Positions 8,012 through 16,514 of a stretch of 64,000 nt of DNA are shown piece by piece. The notes under the pieces are model-generated. The model was not told where the DNA came from. It searched no databases and saw nothing but the letters and a program-made list of their open reading frames with translations. Each line of letters starts with the position of its first letter. Positions within the stretch are counted from its first letter, which is position 1. The position numbers and the translations under genes are program-made. Source of the stretch: Rhizobium sp. CG5 (GTDB taxonomy: Bacteria; Pseudomonadota; Alphaproteobacteria; Rhizobiales; Rhizobiaceae); contig NZ_JABAEF010000006.1 in the NCBI RefSeq assembly GCF_023701945.1, forward strand, positions 248,001 to 312,000. The letters run 5' to 3'.

Positions 8012-9280
8012 ATGAAACGCATCAAGCAGACCCTCGCCGCCGCGGCCGCGGTGTTGATGGCCATCTCGATCCCGGCCCATGCCGAAACGACGCTGACCAT
8101 CCATTACCCCATGCCCGGCTTCTTCAAGGACGTGATGGACACGATCTCCAAGAAGTTCATGGAAGAAAATCCGGATATCACGATTGCCTTCGCCAATCCT
8201 TCGGCGACCTATGAGGAAGGCATCCAGACCATCATGCGCCAGGCCGGCACAGCCGAAATGCCCGACGTCACCTTCATCGGCCTCAACCGCCTGCGCATGC
8301 TCAACGAGCGCGACATCCCTGTCGACCTGACGCCGCTGGTGGCTGCCGAAGGCGACATGGCCGAAAAGGGCTTTTCGGAGAACATCCTGAAGCTCGCCCA
8401 GGTCAAGGGCAAGCAGGTCGGCCTCGCCTTCGCGACGTCCAACCCGATCATGTATTACAATGCCGACCTGGTGAAGGCTGCCGGCGGCAATCCCGACGTT
8501 CCGCCGAAGACCTGGGACGAAGTGATCGCGCTTGGTGCCAAGATCAAGGCGCTCGGCGACGGCAATGAAGGCATCGACTTCCGCTGGCAGGGCGACGACT
8601 GGATGTTCTCCGCGCTGCTGTTCGGCGCCGGCGGCCAGATGCTGAGCGACGACGAAAGCAAGGTGGCCTTCAACGGCCCCGAAGGCCTGAAGGCCGTCGA
8701 AGTTCTCGACCGCATGGTCAAGGAAGGCGGCCTGCCGGTTCTGACCAAGCAGGCTGGCGAGCAGGCGTTTACGGCCGGGAAGATCGGCTTTGCCTTCCAG
8801 ACCACCGGCGCCCTGCGCAACACGATCAAGAATGTCGGCGGCAAGTTCGACCTGCGCACCGCCCATATTCCGCTGATCGATCCTGAGAACGGCCGCCTGC
8901 CGACCGGCGGCAATGCCGTCGTCATCCTCACCAAGGATGCCGAGAAGCAGGCTGCCGCCTGGAAATTCGCCAAGTTCGCCGCCGGCCCCTATGGCGCCTC
9001 TGTCGTGGTCCCCGGCACCGGTTATGTGCCGAACAACGAACTGGCCGCCAAGTCGCCGGATTACCTCGGCACCTTCTACCAGGAAAACCCGCTGTTCCGC
9101 GCCGGCCTCGAGCAGATGCCGCTGATGCAGCCCTGGTACGCCTTCCCGGGCAGCAATGGCGTCAAGGTCACCCAGGCAATCGTTGAGAACCTGTCGCGCA
9201 TCGTCGAGCAGTCGGCCACGCCGAAGGAAGCGCTGGACGACGCAGCCGCCGAAGTCGAAAGCCTGCTGCCGCGCAGCTGA
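8012..9280 (+). CDS. CUT1 ABC transporter periplasmic substrate-binding protein
   Basis: 422-residue extracellular solute-binding protein, family 1 (UgpB/MalE-like). Signal peptide KRIKQTLAAAAAVLMAISI ending at AHA-ET; the mature part begins TTLTIHYPMPGFFKD. It carries the family features IMRQAGTAEMPDVTFIGLN and YNADLVKAAGG. AAGGAGA lies 10 bases before ATG 8012; ATG 7988 is an alternative without a good ribosome site. Unusually, the binding protein is last in its operon, after the ATPase and permeases, and is closed by a good terminator. Its ligand is unknown; see the phosphodiesterase at the operon start. Confidence 0.92.
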   Translation: MKRIKQTLAAAAAVLMAISIPAHAETTLTIHYPMPGFFKDVMDTISKKFMEENPDITIAFANPSATYEEGIQTIMRQAGTAEMPDVTFIGLNRLRMLNERDIPVDLTPLVAAEGDMAEKGFSENILKLAQVKGKQVGLAFATSNPIMYYNADLVKAAGGNPDVPPKTWDEVIALGAKIKALGDGNEGIDFRWQGDDWMFSALLFGAGGQMLSDDESKVAFNGPEGLKAVEVLDRMVKEGGLPVLTKQAGEQAFTAGKIGFAFQTTGALRNTIKNVGGKFDLRTAHIPLIDPENGRLPTGGNAVVILTKDAEKQAAAWKFAKFAAGPYGASVVVPGTGYVPNNELAAKSPDYLGTFYQENPLFRAGLEQMPLMQPWYAFPGSNGVKVTQAIVENLSRIVEQSATPKEALDDAAAEVESLLPRS

Positions 9281-9302
9281 TCGAAAACCTGAAGACAATC
9301 AG

Positions 9303-9334
9303 CGGCCGCCTTTCGGGGCGGCCGTTTTGCGTTT
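9303..9334 (+). terminator. Intrinsic terminator of the phosphodiesterase/ABC operon
   Basis: 8-bp perfect GC stem (9303-9310 with 9317-9324), 6-base loop TTTCGG, followed by TTTTGCGTTT on the plus strand. It lies between convergent genes, but the T-rich tail only suits rightward transcription. Confidence 0.75.
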
Positions 9335-9341
9335 CAGGCCC

Positions 9342-10334
9342 TCAGTCCTCGCTGCGGATATCGCGCACCGATCCGCCGGAACGCAGGCGGTGCGCCACCT
9401 GCAGATGGCGCGGCGCCACCGCATTTTCGGCCATGTCGAGCAAAAGCGAGGCCGCCGCCGCCCCCATGGTTGCATCCGGCATCTCGACTGTGGTGAGGAT
9501 GGGATGGGTCAGCCGGCCGATGGCAATGCCGTCGAAGCCCGCAACGGAAATATCCCCCGGCACCGAAAGCCCGTGGCGCCGGAGCGCAGCGATGACGCCG
9601 AGTGCCAGGAGATCGTTGGACGCAATGATCGCCGAGGGCGCGAAGCGGGACAGCGCGCCGGACAGATCCAGCGCGTCAAAACCATCGACAAACGGGATCT
9701 GCAGCGCCTCGAAAGCAGTCAGATCGGCCGTAGCCATGGCATCACAATAGCCGCTGTAGCGCAGCCTTGCCCGATCGGAGGCAGCAAAGTGACCGGAGAC
9801 GAAGAGGATCCTGTCATGGCCGAGCGCCAGCAGATGATCGGTGATATCGCGGCTGGCCTGGCGGTTGTCGGCGCTGACGGCAGCGGGAAACCGGCTGGTC
9901 GGCGCATTGCCCAGAAGCACCGTCGGCGGCAGATCGTCGGACAGGGCCTTGCTGGTCTCCGCATCGCAGACGGTCAGGATCAGCCCCGTCGGCTGTTCGT
10001 TGAGCAGGGCCGCGACCGCATCCAGTTCGCGGGCCGGGTCGTAGTCCGACTGGGCGATCAAGACGCCGTGGCCGGCCACCAGCATGCGGTTTTGAATGCC
10101 GGACAGGGAGGCGGCAAAGACGGGATTGGTGATGCTCGGGATCAGCACGCCGACCACCGGGCGCCGACGCGGCGAGCCCGATGAGCCGCCCGCCGCGCGA
10201 TAGCCAAGTTCCGCCGCCGCGCGGCGGACCTTGCGGACCATGTCATCGCTGACCGGTCCGGTGCGGTTCAAGACCCGCGATACGGTTGCAATCGAGCAGC
10301 CGGCGCGGGAGGCAACCTGCTGGAGGGTGATCAT
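9342..10334 (-). CDS. LacI-family transcriptional regulator
   Basis: 330-residue DNA-binding regulator. N-terminal LacI helix-turn-helix and hinge: TLQQVASRAGCSIATVSRVL, then RRAAAELGYR. The remainder is a periplasmic-binding-protein-like effector domain (VGVLIPSITNPVFAASLSGI near residue 60, ASNDLLALGVIAALRRHG near 225, DISVAGFDGI). ATG 10334 is preferred over the in-frame GTG three bases earlier. It is convergent with the CUT1 operon and is the best local candidate for its regulator, sensing the sugar part of the ligand. No clear LacI palindrome was found upstream of 4231, so this link is inference. Confidence 0.9.
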   Translation of the reverse strand: MITLQQVASRAGCSIATVSRVLNRTGPVSDDMVRKVRRAAAELGYRAAGGSSGSPRRRPVVGVLIPSITNPVFAASLSGIQNRMLVAGHGVLIAQSDYDPARELDAVAALLNEQPTGLILTVCDAETSKALSDDLPPTVLLGNAPTSRFPAAVSADNRQASRDITDHLLALGHDRILFVSGHFAASDRARLRYSGYCDAMATADLTAFEALQIPFVDGFDALDLSGALSRFAPSAIIASNDLLALGVIAALRRHGLSVPGDISVAGFDGIAIGRLTHPILTTVEMPDATMGAAAASLLLDMAENAVAPRHLQVAHRLRSGGSVRDIRSED

Positions 10335-10454
10335 CACAAGGGTCCGTCATTGAAGGGCGATCGAGACAAAACACGGCAGGGCGATTTTATCAACGGCCCT
10401 TTGCCAATGTCCGTCACGCGCGCCTGACCTCGCAACCGAAAGCCGCTCGGCCAC

Positions 10455-12329
10455 CTATCTCTGATGCGCCCGGATCACCTTCAGGAAGGCATCGCCATAA
10501 CGCTCCAGCTTGGACTGGCCGACGCCGGAAATGCCGAGCAGCGCGTCGCGGCTGGTCGGCCGCTCGGTGGCAAAGGCGACCAGCGTCGTGTCCGGAAAAA
10601 CGACATAGGGCGGCACGGCAAGCTCCTTGGCGATCGCCATGCGGGCGCCACGCAGGGCCTCGAAAAGTTCGAGATCCGAGCCTTCCAGTCCGGCTTTGGC
10701 ATTGGTCGAACTCGCCGATGCAGTCCGCGAGGCCTTGCCGGTGGTCGGCCGGTCCTTGCGGAATCGCACCTCGCGTTCGCGCTTGAAGACGGCCCGCGCC
10801 TCCGGCTCCAGCTTCAGCGCCCCGAAGGCGTCGTGATCGACGCTGACGAGACCGGCCGCCAGGAGCTGGCGATAGACCGACTGCCAGGTCTTGGAGGGAA
10901 TGTCCTTGCCGACCCCGAAGACCGGCATGTCGACATGGCCGAAGCGGGCGGTCTTTTCATTCTCTAAGCCCAGCAGCACATCGATCAGATGGCCGGTGCC
11001 GAAGCGTTCGCCGGTCCGGTAGATCGCCGCAAGCGCCTTGATCGCCGCATCCGTGCCGTCCCAGGTTTCCACCGGTTTGAGGCAGGTGTCGCAATTGCCG
11101 CAGGCGCCGCCATGCGCCTCGCCGAAATGGGCAAGGATCGCCTGGCGCCGGCAGCCCGGCGTCTCGCAGATCGCCAGCAGCGCATTGAGCTTGGCCCGTT
11201 CGACACGCTTGATATCGTCGCCCGACGTGCCCTGGTCGATCATCCGGCCGCGCTGGATGACGTCGGCCATGCCATAGGCCATCCAGACATCCGACGGCAG
11301 CCCGTCGCGCCCGGCCCGTCCGGTTTCCTGATAATAGGCCTCGACCGAGCCGGGCAGGTCGAGATGGGCGACATACCGCACGTTCGGCTTGTCGATACCC
11401 ATGCCGAAGGCGACGGTGGCCACCAGGCAGAGATCCTCTTCCTTCAGGAACGCGTCCTGGTTGGCGTCGCGCACGGCGCGGTCCATGCCGGCGTGATAGG
11501 CGAGCGACCGAACCCCTTGGGTGTTCAGCCATTCGGACGTGTCCTCGACCTTGGCGCGCGACAGGCAGTAGACGATGCCGCTCGATCCCTTGTGGCGGTT
11601 CAGAAACCGCAGCAGCTGCTGGCGCGGCTGGTCGCGCTCGACGATTTCATAGGCGATGTTCGGCCGGTCGAAGGAGGTCGTGAACACTTCGGCCGAGCGC
11701 AAAGCCAGCTTGTCGATAATGTCTTCGCGGGTATGGGGATCGGCGGTTGCCGTCAGCGCCAGCCGCGGCACGCCGGGATAGTCCTCCGCCAACCGGCCAA
11801 GCTCGCGATATTCCGGCCGGAAATCATGGCCCCACTGGGAGACGCAATGGGCCTCATCGATGGCAAACAGCGAAATCTTCGCATGGCCGATCACTTCCTT
11901 GAAGGCCGGCGTGACGATGCGCTCCGGCGTCACATAGAGAAGATCGAGCGCGCCATTGGCAATCGCCCGGCGGACATCCGCATATTCGTCGCGCGTCAGC
12001 GAGGAATTGAGCGCTGCGGCCCTGACACCCAATTGCTTCAGGGCTTCCACCTGGTCGCGCATCAGCGCGATCAGCGGCGACACGACAATGCCGACACCAT
12101 CACGGCACAGGGCCGGGATCTGGAAGCACAGGGATTTGCCGGCACCGGTTGGAAACAGCACCACCGCATCGCCGCCCGAAACCACCCGGTTGATGACGGC
12201 GGCCTGCTTGCCGCGAAAGGCCGGGTAGCCATAGACCTGCTTCAGGATGGCCAGCGGATCTTTCGTCCCGTCGCGGTCAAAGGGCGCCTTGTCGAACAGG
12301 GCATCGATACGGTGGGGCGTCTGCGGCAT
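10455..12329 (-). CDS. recQ: ATP-dependent DNA helicase RecQ
   Basis: 3'-5' helicase of recombination and fork repair, 624 residues. Walker [17 protein letters not shown] box in [20 protein letters not shown], motif [15 protein letters not shown] zinc site (cysteines in [10 protein letters not shown] and GACGNCDTC), winged helix, and a C-terminal HRDC domain ([20 protein letters not shown]). I start at ATG 12329; an in-frame ATG at 12371 adds 14 residues but has no better ribosome site. Monocistronic, divergent from the GntR gene at 12635. Confidence 0.95.
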   Translation of the reverse strand: MPQTPHRIDALFDKAPFDRDGTKDPLAILKQVYGYPAFRGKQAAVINRVVSGGDAVVLFPTGAGKSLCFQIPALCRDGVGIVVSPLIALMRDQVEALKQLGVRAAALNSSLTRDEYADVRRAIANGALDLLYVTPERIVTPAFKEVIGHAKISLFAIDEAHCVSQWGHDFRPEYRELGRLAEDYPGVPRLALTATADPHTREDIIDKLALRSAEVFTTSFDRPNIAYEIVERDQPRQQLLRFLNRHKGSSGIVYCLSRAKVEDTSEWLNTQGVRSLAYHAGMDRAVRDANQDAFLKEEDLCLVATVAFGMGIDKPNVRYVAHLDLPGSVEAYYQETGRAGRDGLPSDVWMAYGMADVIQRGRMIDQGTSGDDIKRVERAKLNALLAICETPGCRRQAILAHFGEAHGGACGNCDTCLKPVETWDGTDAAIKALAAIYRTGERFGTGHLIDVLLGLENEKTARFGHVDMPVFGVGKDIPSKTWQSVYRQLLAAGLVSVDHDAFGALKLEPEARAVFKREREVRFRKDRPTTGKASRTASASSTNAKAGLEGSDLELFEALRGARMAIAKELAVPPYVVFPDTTLVAFATERPTSRDALLGISGVGQSKLERYGDAFLKVIRAHQR

Positions 12330-12634
12330 GGAATCGCTTTCATGAGAAGATCGCACTATGGCATAGGTCATGCCGAGATCGCGAGCCTTTGCAGCCGGTC
12401 CGCCACGTCGCCAGGCCCTTTCTGGTGGTTACCAGCGGGCGACGCGGGGCCCAAGGGCCATGCCGAGTGTCATCAGGATGGCAATCGCGACCGAATACCA
12501 GGTGGCAACAAACAGCGGCGAATCATCCGGGCAATGGGCGTTGACTCCAAAATCGAATGCGTCCTAATAGAGAAATTGGTAAGACCACCTTACCAGATGC
12601 GCATTGGGAGGAACGGTGCGCGGGGAGGACGACC
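12330..12634. other. Divergent intergenic region recQ / GntR regulator
   Basis: About 305 bases carrying both divergent promoters. It contains the GntR operator at 12577-12595. On the minus strand, 12429-12563 is open and reads like a hydrophobic peptide (ATWYSVAIAILMTLGMALGP) but has no start codon after the upstream TAG, so I do not call a gene. Confidence 0.5.
12577..12595. promoter_or_regulatory. FadR-type GntR operator upstream of the TRAP/sugar-acid operon
   Basis: TGGTAAG-ACCAC-CTTACCA, a perfect 7-bp inverted repeat with a 5-base spacer. It matches the TGGT...ACCA half-site pattern known for FadR-subfamily regulators and lies 40 bases before the regulator start, implying autoregulation and control of the downstream genes. 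Confidence 0.65.
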
Positions 12635-13348
12635 ATGTTTGTGGCCTTGGAACCGCGCCGCCTCTACAGGCAGGTGGCGGACCAGATACGTGCACTGATC
12701 GAGTCCGGCGAGTTGATCGTTGGCGAGCGGCTTCCGGCCGAGCGCGAGCTGGCGGAACGGTTTGGCGTGTCCCGCCCGACGGTGCGCGAGGCGCTGATCG
12801 TCCTCGAAGTCGAAGGCCTGATCCAGATCCGCATGGGGTCGGGGGTCTATATTGCGCCAAAACCTGCAACTGGGCCGGCCGTGCTGGCGGCCGATGACAG
12901 CGATGGTCCTTTCGAGATCCTGCGGGCCCGCTGCATCGTCGAAAGCGCCATTGCCGAGGAGGCCGCCCGGCGAACCTCGCCAGCGGGCATTGCCCGGCTC
13001 GACGAAAACCTCGACCAGATGGAACGGTCGCTGAACGATCACAATCAGGCGCTGGCCGCCGACAGGGCGTTTCACACCGCCATCGCCGACATTATCGGCA
13101 ATGGCGCACTTCATCATTTCATGGGCCTCTTGAGCGACAAACGCATGTCGCCCTACTTCGAAAAACTGGCGAGCTATTTCGAAGGCCCGCATACCTGGAA
13201 ACTGGCGCTCGAGGAGCACCGGGTGATCCGCGATGCGATTGCGGCGGGCGATCCGTCCGCAGCGCGCGAGGCCATGCGGCGGCACCTGACGCTGGCCCAG
13301 AAAAGATTCTCAGAAAGCTTCGGGGAGGAGCCGGCGAGAGAAGACTGA
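12635..13348 (+). CDS. FadR-subfamily GntR transcriptional regulator (UxuR/ExuR-like role)
   Basis: 237-residue repressor. Winged helix at the N-terminus (LYRQVADQIRALIESGELIV, then RLPAERELAERFGVSRPTVR) followed by an all-helical FCD effector domain with metal-ligand-type motifs (FHTAIADI, EEHRVIRDAI, REAMRRHL). ATG 12635 has GGGGAGG upstream; an earlier in-frame ATG at 12557 would start before the operator and is rejected. Located 63 bases before the TRAP binding protein gene in the same direction. Inference: it senses a uronate or aldonate intermediate and releases the palindrome at 12577-12595. Confidence 0.9.
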   Translation: MFVALEPRRLYRQVADQIRALIESGELIVGERLPAERELAERFGVSRPTVREALIVLEVEGLIQIRMGSGVYIAPKPATGPAVLAADDSDGPFEILRARCIVESAIAEEAARRTSPAGIARLDENLDQMERSLNDHNQALAADRAFHTAIADIIGNGALHHFMGLLSDKRMSPYFEKLASYFEGPHTWKLALEEHRVIRDAIAAGDPSAAREAMRRHLTLAQKRFSESFGEEPARED

Positions 13349-13411
13349 TCCTGCCGCATGTCTGGCGGGGGAGCAGGAAATAGAGATCTGAAACCAATTC
13401 GGGAGGAAAGA

Positions 13412-14386
13412 ATGACATTCAGATTGACAGCAGTGCTGGGCGCAACCGCCCTTGTCCTGGCATCGACCTTGGCCGCTCAAGCCGAGACCGCCCTGAAATG
13501 GGCCCATGTCTACGAAACGTCGGAACCGTTCCACACCGAATCCGTCTGGGCCGCAGAGGAAATCGCCAAACGCACCGAGGGTCGCTACAAGATCGACGTC
13601 TTTCCGGCCTCGCAGCTCGGCAAGGAAGCCGACATCAACCAGGGCCTGAAACTCGGCACGGTCGACATCATCATTTCCGGCTCGAGCTTTGCGGCACGGG
13701 ATTACAAGCCTATCGGGGTCACCTATTTCCCCTATATCTTCCGCGACCCGAGCCATCTGCTGGCCTATACCAAGAGCGACATCTTCAAGCGGCTCGCCAA
13801 GGGTTATGAGGACAAGACCGGCAACGTCATCGCGGCTGTCAGCTACTATGGCACCCGTCAGACGACATCCAACAAGCCGATCGCGACATGCGCCGACATG
13901 GCCGGGTTGAAGATCCGCGTGCCGGATGTTCCGGCCTATCTCGCCATGCCGCGCGCCTGCGGTGCGAACACCACGCCGATCGCCTTTGCCGAAGTCTATC
14001 TGGCCCTTCAGAACGGCACGGTCGATGCCCAGGAAAATCCGCTGACCACCATCGAGGCCAAGAAGTTCTATGAAGTGCAGAAGAACATCATCCTGACCGG
14101 CCATATCGTCGACCACCTCAACACGCTGATCTCCAAGAGCCGTTGGGCAAGCCTGTCCAACGAGGACAAGAAGATCTTCGTTGACGTCATGCAGGAGGCT
14201 GCCGCCCGCACCACGAAGATCATCGAGGAGCGCGAGAAGGGTCTCGTTGGCGAGTTCAAGACGCGCGGTATCAACGTCGTCGAGGTCGACAAGGCCGACT
14301 TCGAGAAGACCGTCCTTGAGAAGGTCACCTTCGAGGAATTCGGCTACGACAAGGCCGACTGGGAAGCGATCCGCGCCATCAAGTGA
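13412..14386 (+). CDS. dctP: TRAP transporter substrate-binding protein DctP family
   Basis: 324-residue periplasmic binding protein of a tripartite ATP-independent transporter. Signal peptide FRLTAVLGATALVLASTLAA, cleaved near AQA-E. GGGAGGAAAG precedes ATG 13412. DctP landmarks are present: KWAHVYETSEPFH, the conserved arginine in MAGLKIRVPDVP that binds the substrate carboxylate, and EVYLALQNGTVDAQENPL. The conserved Arg implies an organic or sugar acid; the following aldonate enzymes make a C6 sugar acid most likely. Confidence 0.93.
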   Translation: MTFRLTAVLGATALVLASTLAAQAETALKWAHVYETSEPFHTESVWAAEEIAKRTEGRYKIDVFPASQLGKEADINQGLKLGTVDIIISGSSFAARDYKPIGVTYFPYIFRDPSHLLAYTKSDIFKRLAKGYEDKTGNVIAAVSYYGTRQTTSNKPIATCADMAGLKIRVPDVPAYLAMPRACGANTTPIAFAEVYLALQNGTVDAQENPLTTIEAKKFYEVQKNIILTGHIVDHLNTLISKSRWASLSNEDKKIFVDVMQEAAARTTKIIEEREKGLVGEFKTRGINVVEVDKADFEKTVLEKVTFEEFGYDKADWEAIRAIK

Positions 14387-14396
14387 GTTCCGTTTA

Positions 14397-14423
14397 CGGC
14401 GCGGCCATTCAAAGGCCGCGCCG
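14397..14423 (+). repeat. Stem-loop between TRAP dctP and dctQ
   Basis: Perfect 10-bp stem (14397-14406 with 14414-14423), 7-base loop ATTCAAA, no T-run. Probably protects the dctP message and sets the excess of binding protein over membrane subunits. Confidence 0.65.
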
Positions 14424-14451
14424 CCCCCACTCTTGAGACGGGATATTCCTT

Positions 14452-15030
14452 ATGTCTGCGACGCAGGAAATTCACACTCAGGTGACACCTGAGGAGCTTG
14501 CCCATACTTTCGAAGATGCACCGGTCCACATTGACCTGAAGGTCTATGCCATCGAGGACTGGGTCACCTTTGCCATCTTCTGGCTGATGACGGGCTGCGT
14601 TTTTCTGCAGTTCTTCACCCGTTATGTGCTGAACAACAGCTACGCCTGGACGGAGGAAATTGCCGTCAACTGCCTGATCGGCGTGGTCTTTCTTGGATCG
14701 GTGATGTGCGTGCGCCAGTCGCGCCATATCCAGGTGGACGTTCTCTACCATTACCTTCCGGCGAAAGTGACGCGGGGTCTGGCGACCCTCGTCGATGTCG
14801 TGCGGATCGGCTTCTTCGCTTACGGCTCGTGGTTGATGTGGCGCTACATGGAGATTGTGGCCGGCGAGGAAATGGTCACGGTCGCCCTGCCCCGCAACAT
14901 CGTCTTCTACACGGTGCTTGCCGCCTTCGTCCTGATGTTCCTTCGCTCCATCCAGGTCTTCGTCGCCAACATGCGCCGGGGCTATTCGGTGCTGGAGCGG
15001 CCTGAAGCGTTCCAGAACGCAGAGGATTGA
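14452..15030 (+). CDS. dctQ: TRAP transporter small permease subunit DctQ
   Basis: 192-residue four-helix membrane subunit. Helices are seen at VTFAIFWLMTGCVFLQFFTR, IAVNCLIGVVFLGSVM, the stretch around RIGFFAYGSWLMW, and NIVFYTVLAAFVLMFL; YAWTEEIAVN is a typical DctQ motif between helices 1 and 2. It bridges the large permease and the binding protein. The next gene starts 4 bases after its stop. Confidence 0.92.
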   Translation: MSATQEIHTQVTPEELAHTFEDAPVHIDLKVYAIEDWVTFAIFWLMTGCVFLQFFTRYVLNNSYAWTEEIAVNCLIGVVFLGSVMCVRQSRHIQVDVLYHYLPAKVTRGLATLVDVVRIGFFAYGSWLMWRYMEIVAGEEMVTVALPRNIVFYTVLAAFVLMFLRSIQVFVANMRRGYSVLERPEAFQNAED

Positions 15031-15034
15031 TCAT

Positions 15035-16441
15035 ATGCTGCTTTTGATTGGCGCTTTTCTTGTCCTGATGATCATCGGCCTGCCGGTTGCGGTCTCAATG
15101 GCCGTGGCATCGGTGCTCTATATCGTTTTCTACAATGTCGCTCCTGATATCATTGCCGCGCAGCGGCTGATTGCCGGCGTCGAAAGCTTTCCGTTGCTGG
15201 CGGTTCCCTTCTTCATCCTGGCCGGCAACCTGATGAACTCGGCCGGCGTGACGGGCCGCATCTATGCCTTCGCTGTCGCACTGGTCGGCTGGATGCGCGG
15301 CGGCCTGGCGCAGGTCAACATCATCGGCTCGGTGATCTTCTCCGGCATGTCCGGCACAGCGCTGGCCGATGCCGCCGGGATCGGCACCATCGAGATCAAG
15401 GCCATGAAGGATCATGGCTATCCAGTGGAGGCCGCAGTCGGCGTGACGGCCGCCTCGGCCACGCTTGGGCCGATCTTTCCGCCGTCCCTGCCCTTCGTGA
15501 TCTACGGCATGATGGCCAATGTCTCGATTGGCGCGCTGTTCATGGCGGGCATCGTTCCAGGCGTCGTCATGACCGTGCTGATGATGGTGACGGTGATGAT
15601 CTTTGCCTATGTCAAGCAGTGGGGCTCGGACACGCCGTTCAGCCTGCGCGTGATCCTCGGCGCTTCCCTGGAAGTGGTCGTCGTGATGATGGTGCCGCTC
15701 GGCATCTACCTGCTGACGCTTACCGGTGTCTCGCTCAATCTGGCCATCCTGATCACCCTGATCGTGCTGCTTGCCTGCGATTGGTATTTCGACTTCTCCG
15801 CCGTGATGGCGCTGATGACCCCGGTGATCCTGATCGGCGGCATGACCATGGGCTGGTTCACGCCCACCGAAGCAGCCGTTGCCGCCGTGCTCTGGTCGCT
15901 ATTCCTTGGCCTGGTGCGCTACCGGACGATGTCGTTCAAATCGCTGGCCAAGGCGACCTTCGACACGGTGGAAACCACGGCCTCGGTGCTGTTCATCGTC
16001 GCTGCCGCCTCGGTCTTTGCCTGGTTGCTGACCGTCAGCCAGACCGCGCAATTGCTGTCGGATGCCATCCTGTCGATCACCGACAACAAATGGGCGTTCC
16101 TCATCCTGGTCAACCTGTTGATGCTGTTCGTCGGCTGCTTCCTGGATACGATCGCGGCGATCACGATCCTGGTCCCCATCCTGATGCCGCTGGTCAAGCA
16201 GTTCGACATAGACCCGGTACATTTCGGCCTCATCATGACGCTCAACCTGATGATCGGGCTGCTGCATCCACCACTTGGCATGGTGCTCTTCGTGCTGTCG
16301 CGCGTCGCCAAGCTCTCGGTGGAACGGACCACGATGGCCATCATACCCTGGCTGGTGCCGCTGTTCATCGCCCTGATGCTGATTACCTTCATTCCGGCGA
16401 TCACGCTGTGGCTGCCGACCGAAATGGGCCTGATCCGCTGA
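15035..16441 (+). CDS. dctM: TRAP transporter large permease subunit DctM
   Basis: 468-residue, about 12-helix sodium-coupled channel subunit. Family marks: IGLPVAVSMA at the start, FPLLAVPFFILAGNLMNSAG, MSGTALADAAGIGTIEIKAM and the C-terminal GCFLDTIAAITILVPILMP with LLHPPLGMVLFVLSRVAKLS. Slightly longer than the usual 425-430 residues because of an extended central loop (around YVKQWGSDTPFSLRV to YFDFSAV). Third gene of the TRAP set; a stem-loop follows. Confidence 0.93.
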   Translation: MLLLIGAFLVLMIIGLPVAVSMAVASVLYIVFYNVAPDIIAAQRLIAGVESFPLLAVPFFILAGNLMNSAGVTGRIYAFAVALVGWMRGGLAQVNIIGSVIFSGMSGTALADAAGIGTIEIKAMKDHGYPVEAAVGVTAASATLGPIFPPSLPFVIYGMMANVSIGALFMAGIVPGVVMTVLMMVTVMIFAYVKQWGSDTPFSLRVILGASLEVVVVMMVPLGIYLLTLTGVSLNLAILITLIVLLACDWYFDFSAVMALMTPVILIGGMTMGWFTPTEAAVAAVLWSLFLGLVRYRTMSFKSLAKATFDTVETTASVLFIVAAASVFAWLLTVSQTAQLLSDAILSITDNKWAFLILVNLLMLFVGCFLDTIAAITILVPILMPLVKQFDIDPVHFGLIMTLNLMIGLLHPPLGMVLFVLSRVAKLSVERTTMAIIPWLVPLFIALMLITFIPAITLWLPTEMGLIR

Positions 16442-16450
16442 TGCGGCCCC

Positions 16451-16476
16451 TCCCGCGCGACAACGGTCGCGCGGGA
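16451..16476 (+). repeat. Stem-loop between dctM and the idonate-type dehydrogenase gene
   Basis: 11-bp perfect stem (16451-16461 with 16466-16476) closing an AACG tetraloop, without a T-run. It may be an attenuator or RNA-processing site separating transporter and enzyme genes. Confidence 0.55.
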
Positions 16477-16514
16477 TCCCTGCCAAAGAGAGACGAGAGA
16501 AGAAGGCTTCAGAC

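Noticed and set aside
12429..12563. Minus-strand open stretch encoding a hydrophobic peptide (ATWYSVAIAILMTLGMALGP) upstream of recQ
   Set aside because: An in-frame TAG closes it at 12564 and no ATG, GTG or TTG precedes the coding-like part; it also abuts the GntR operator. It could be a decayed gene, but this cannot be supported.
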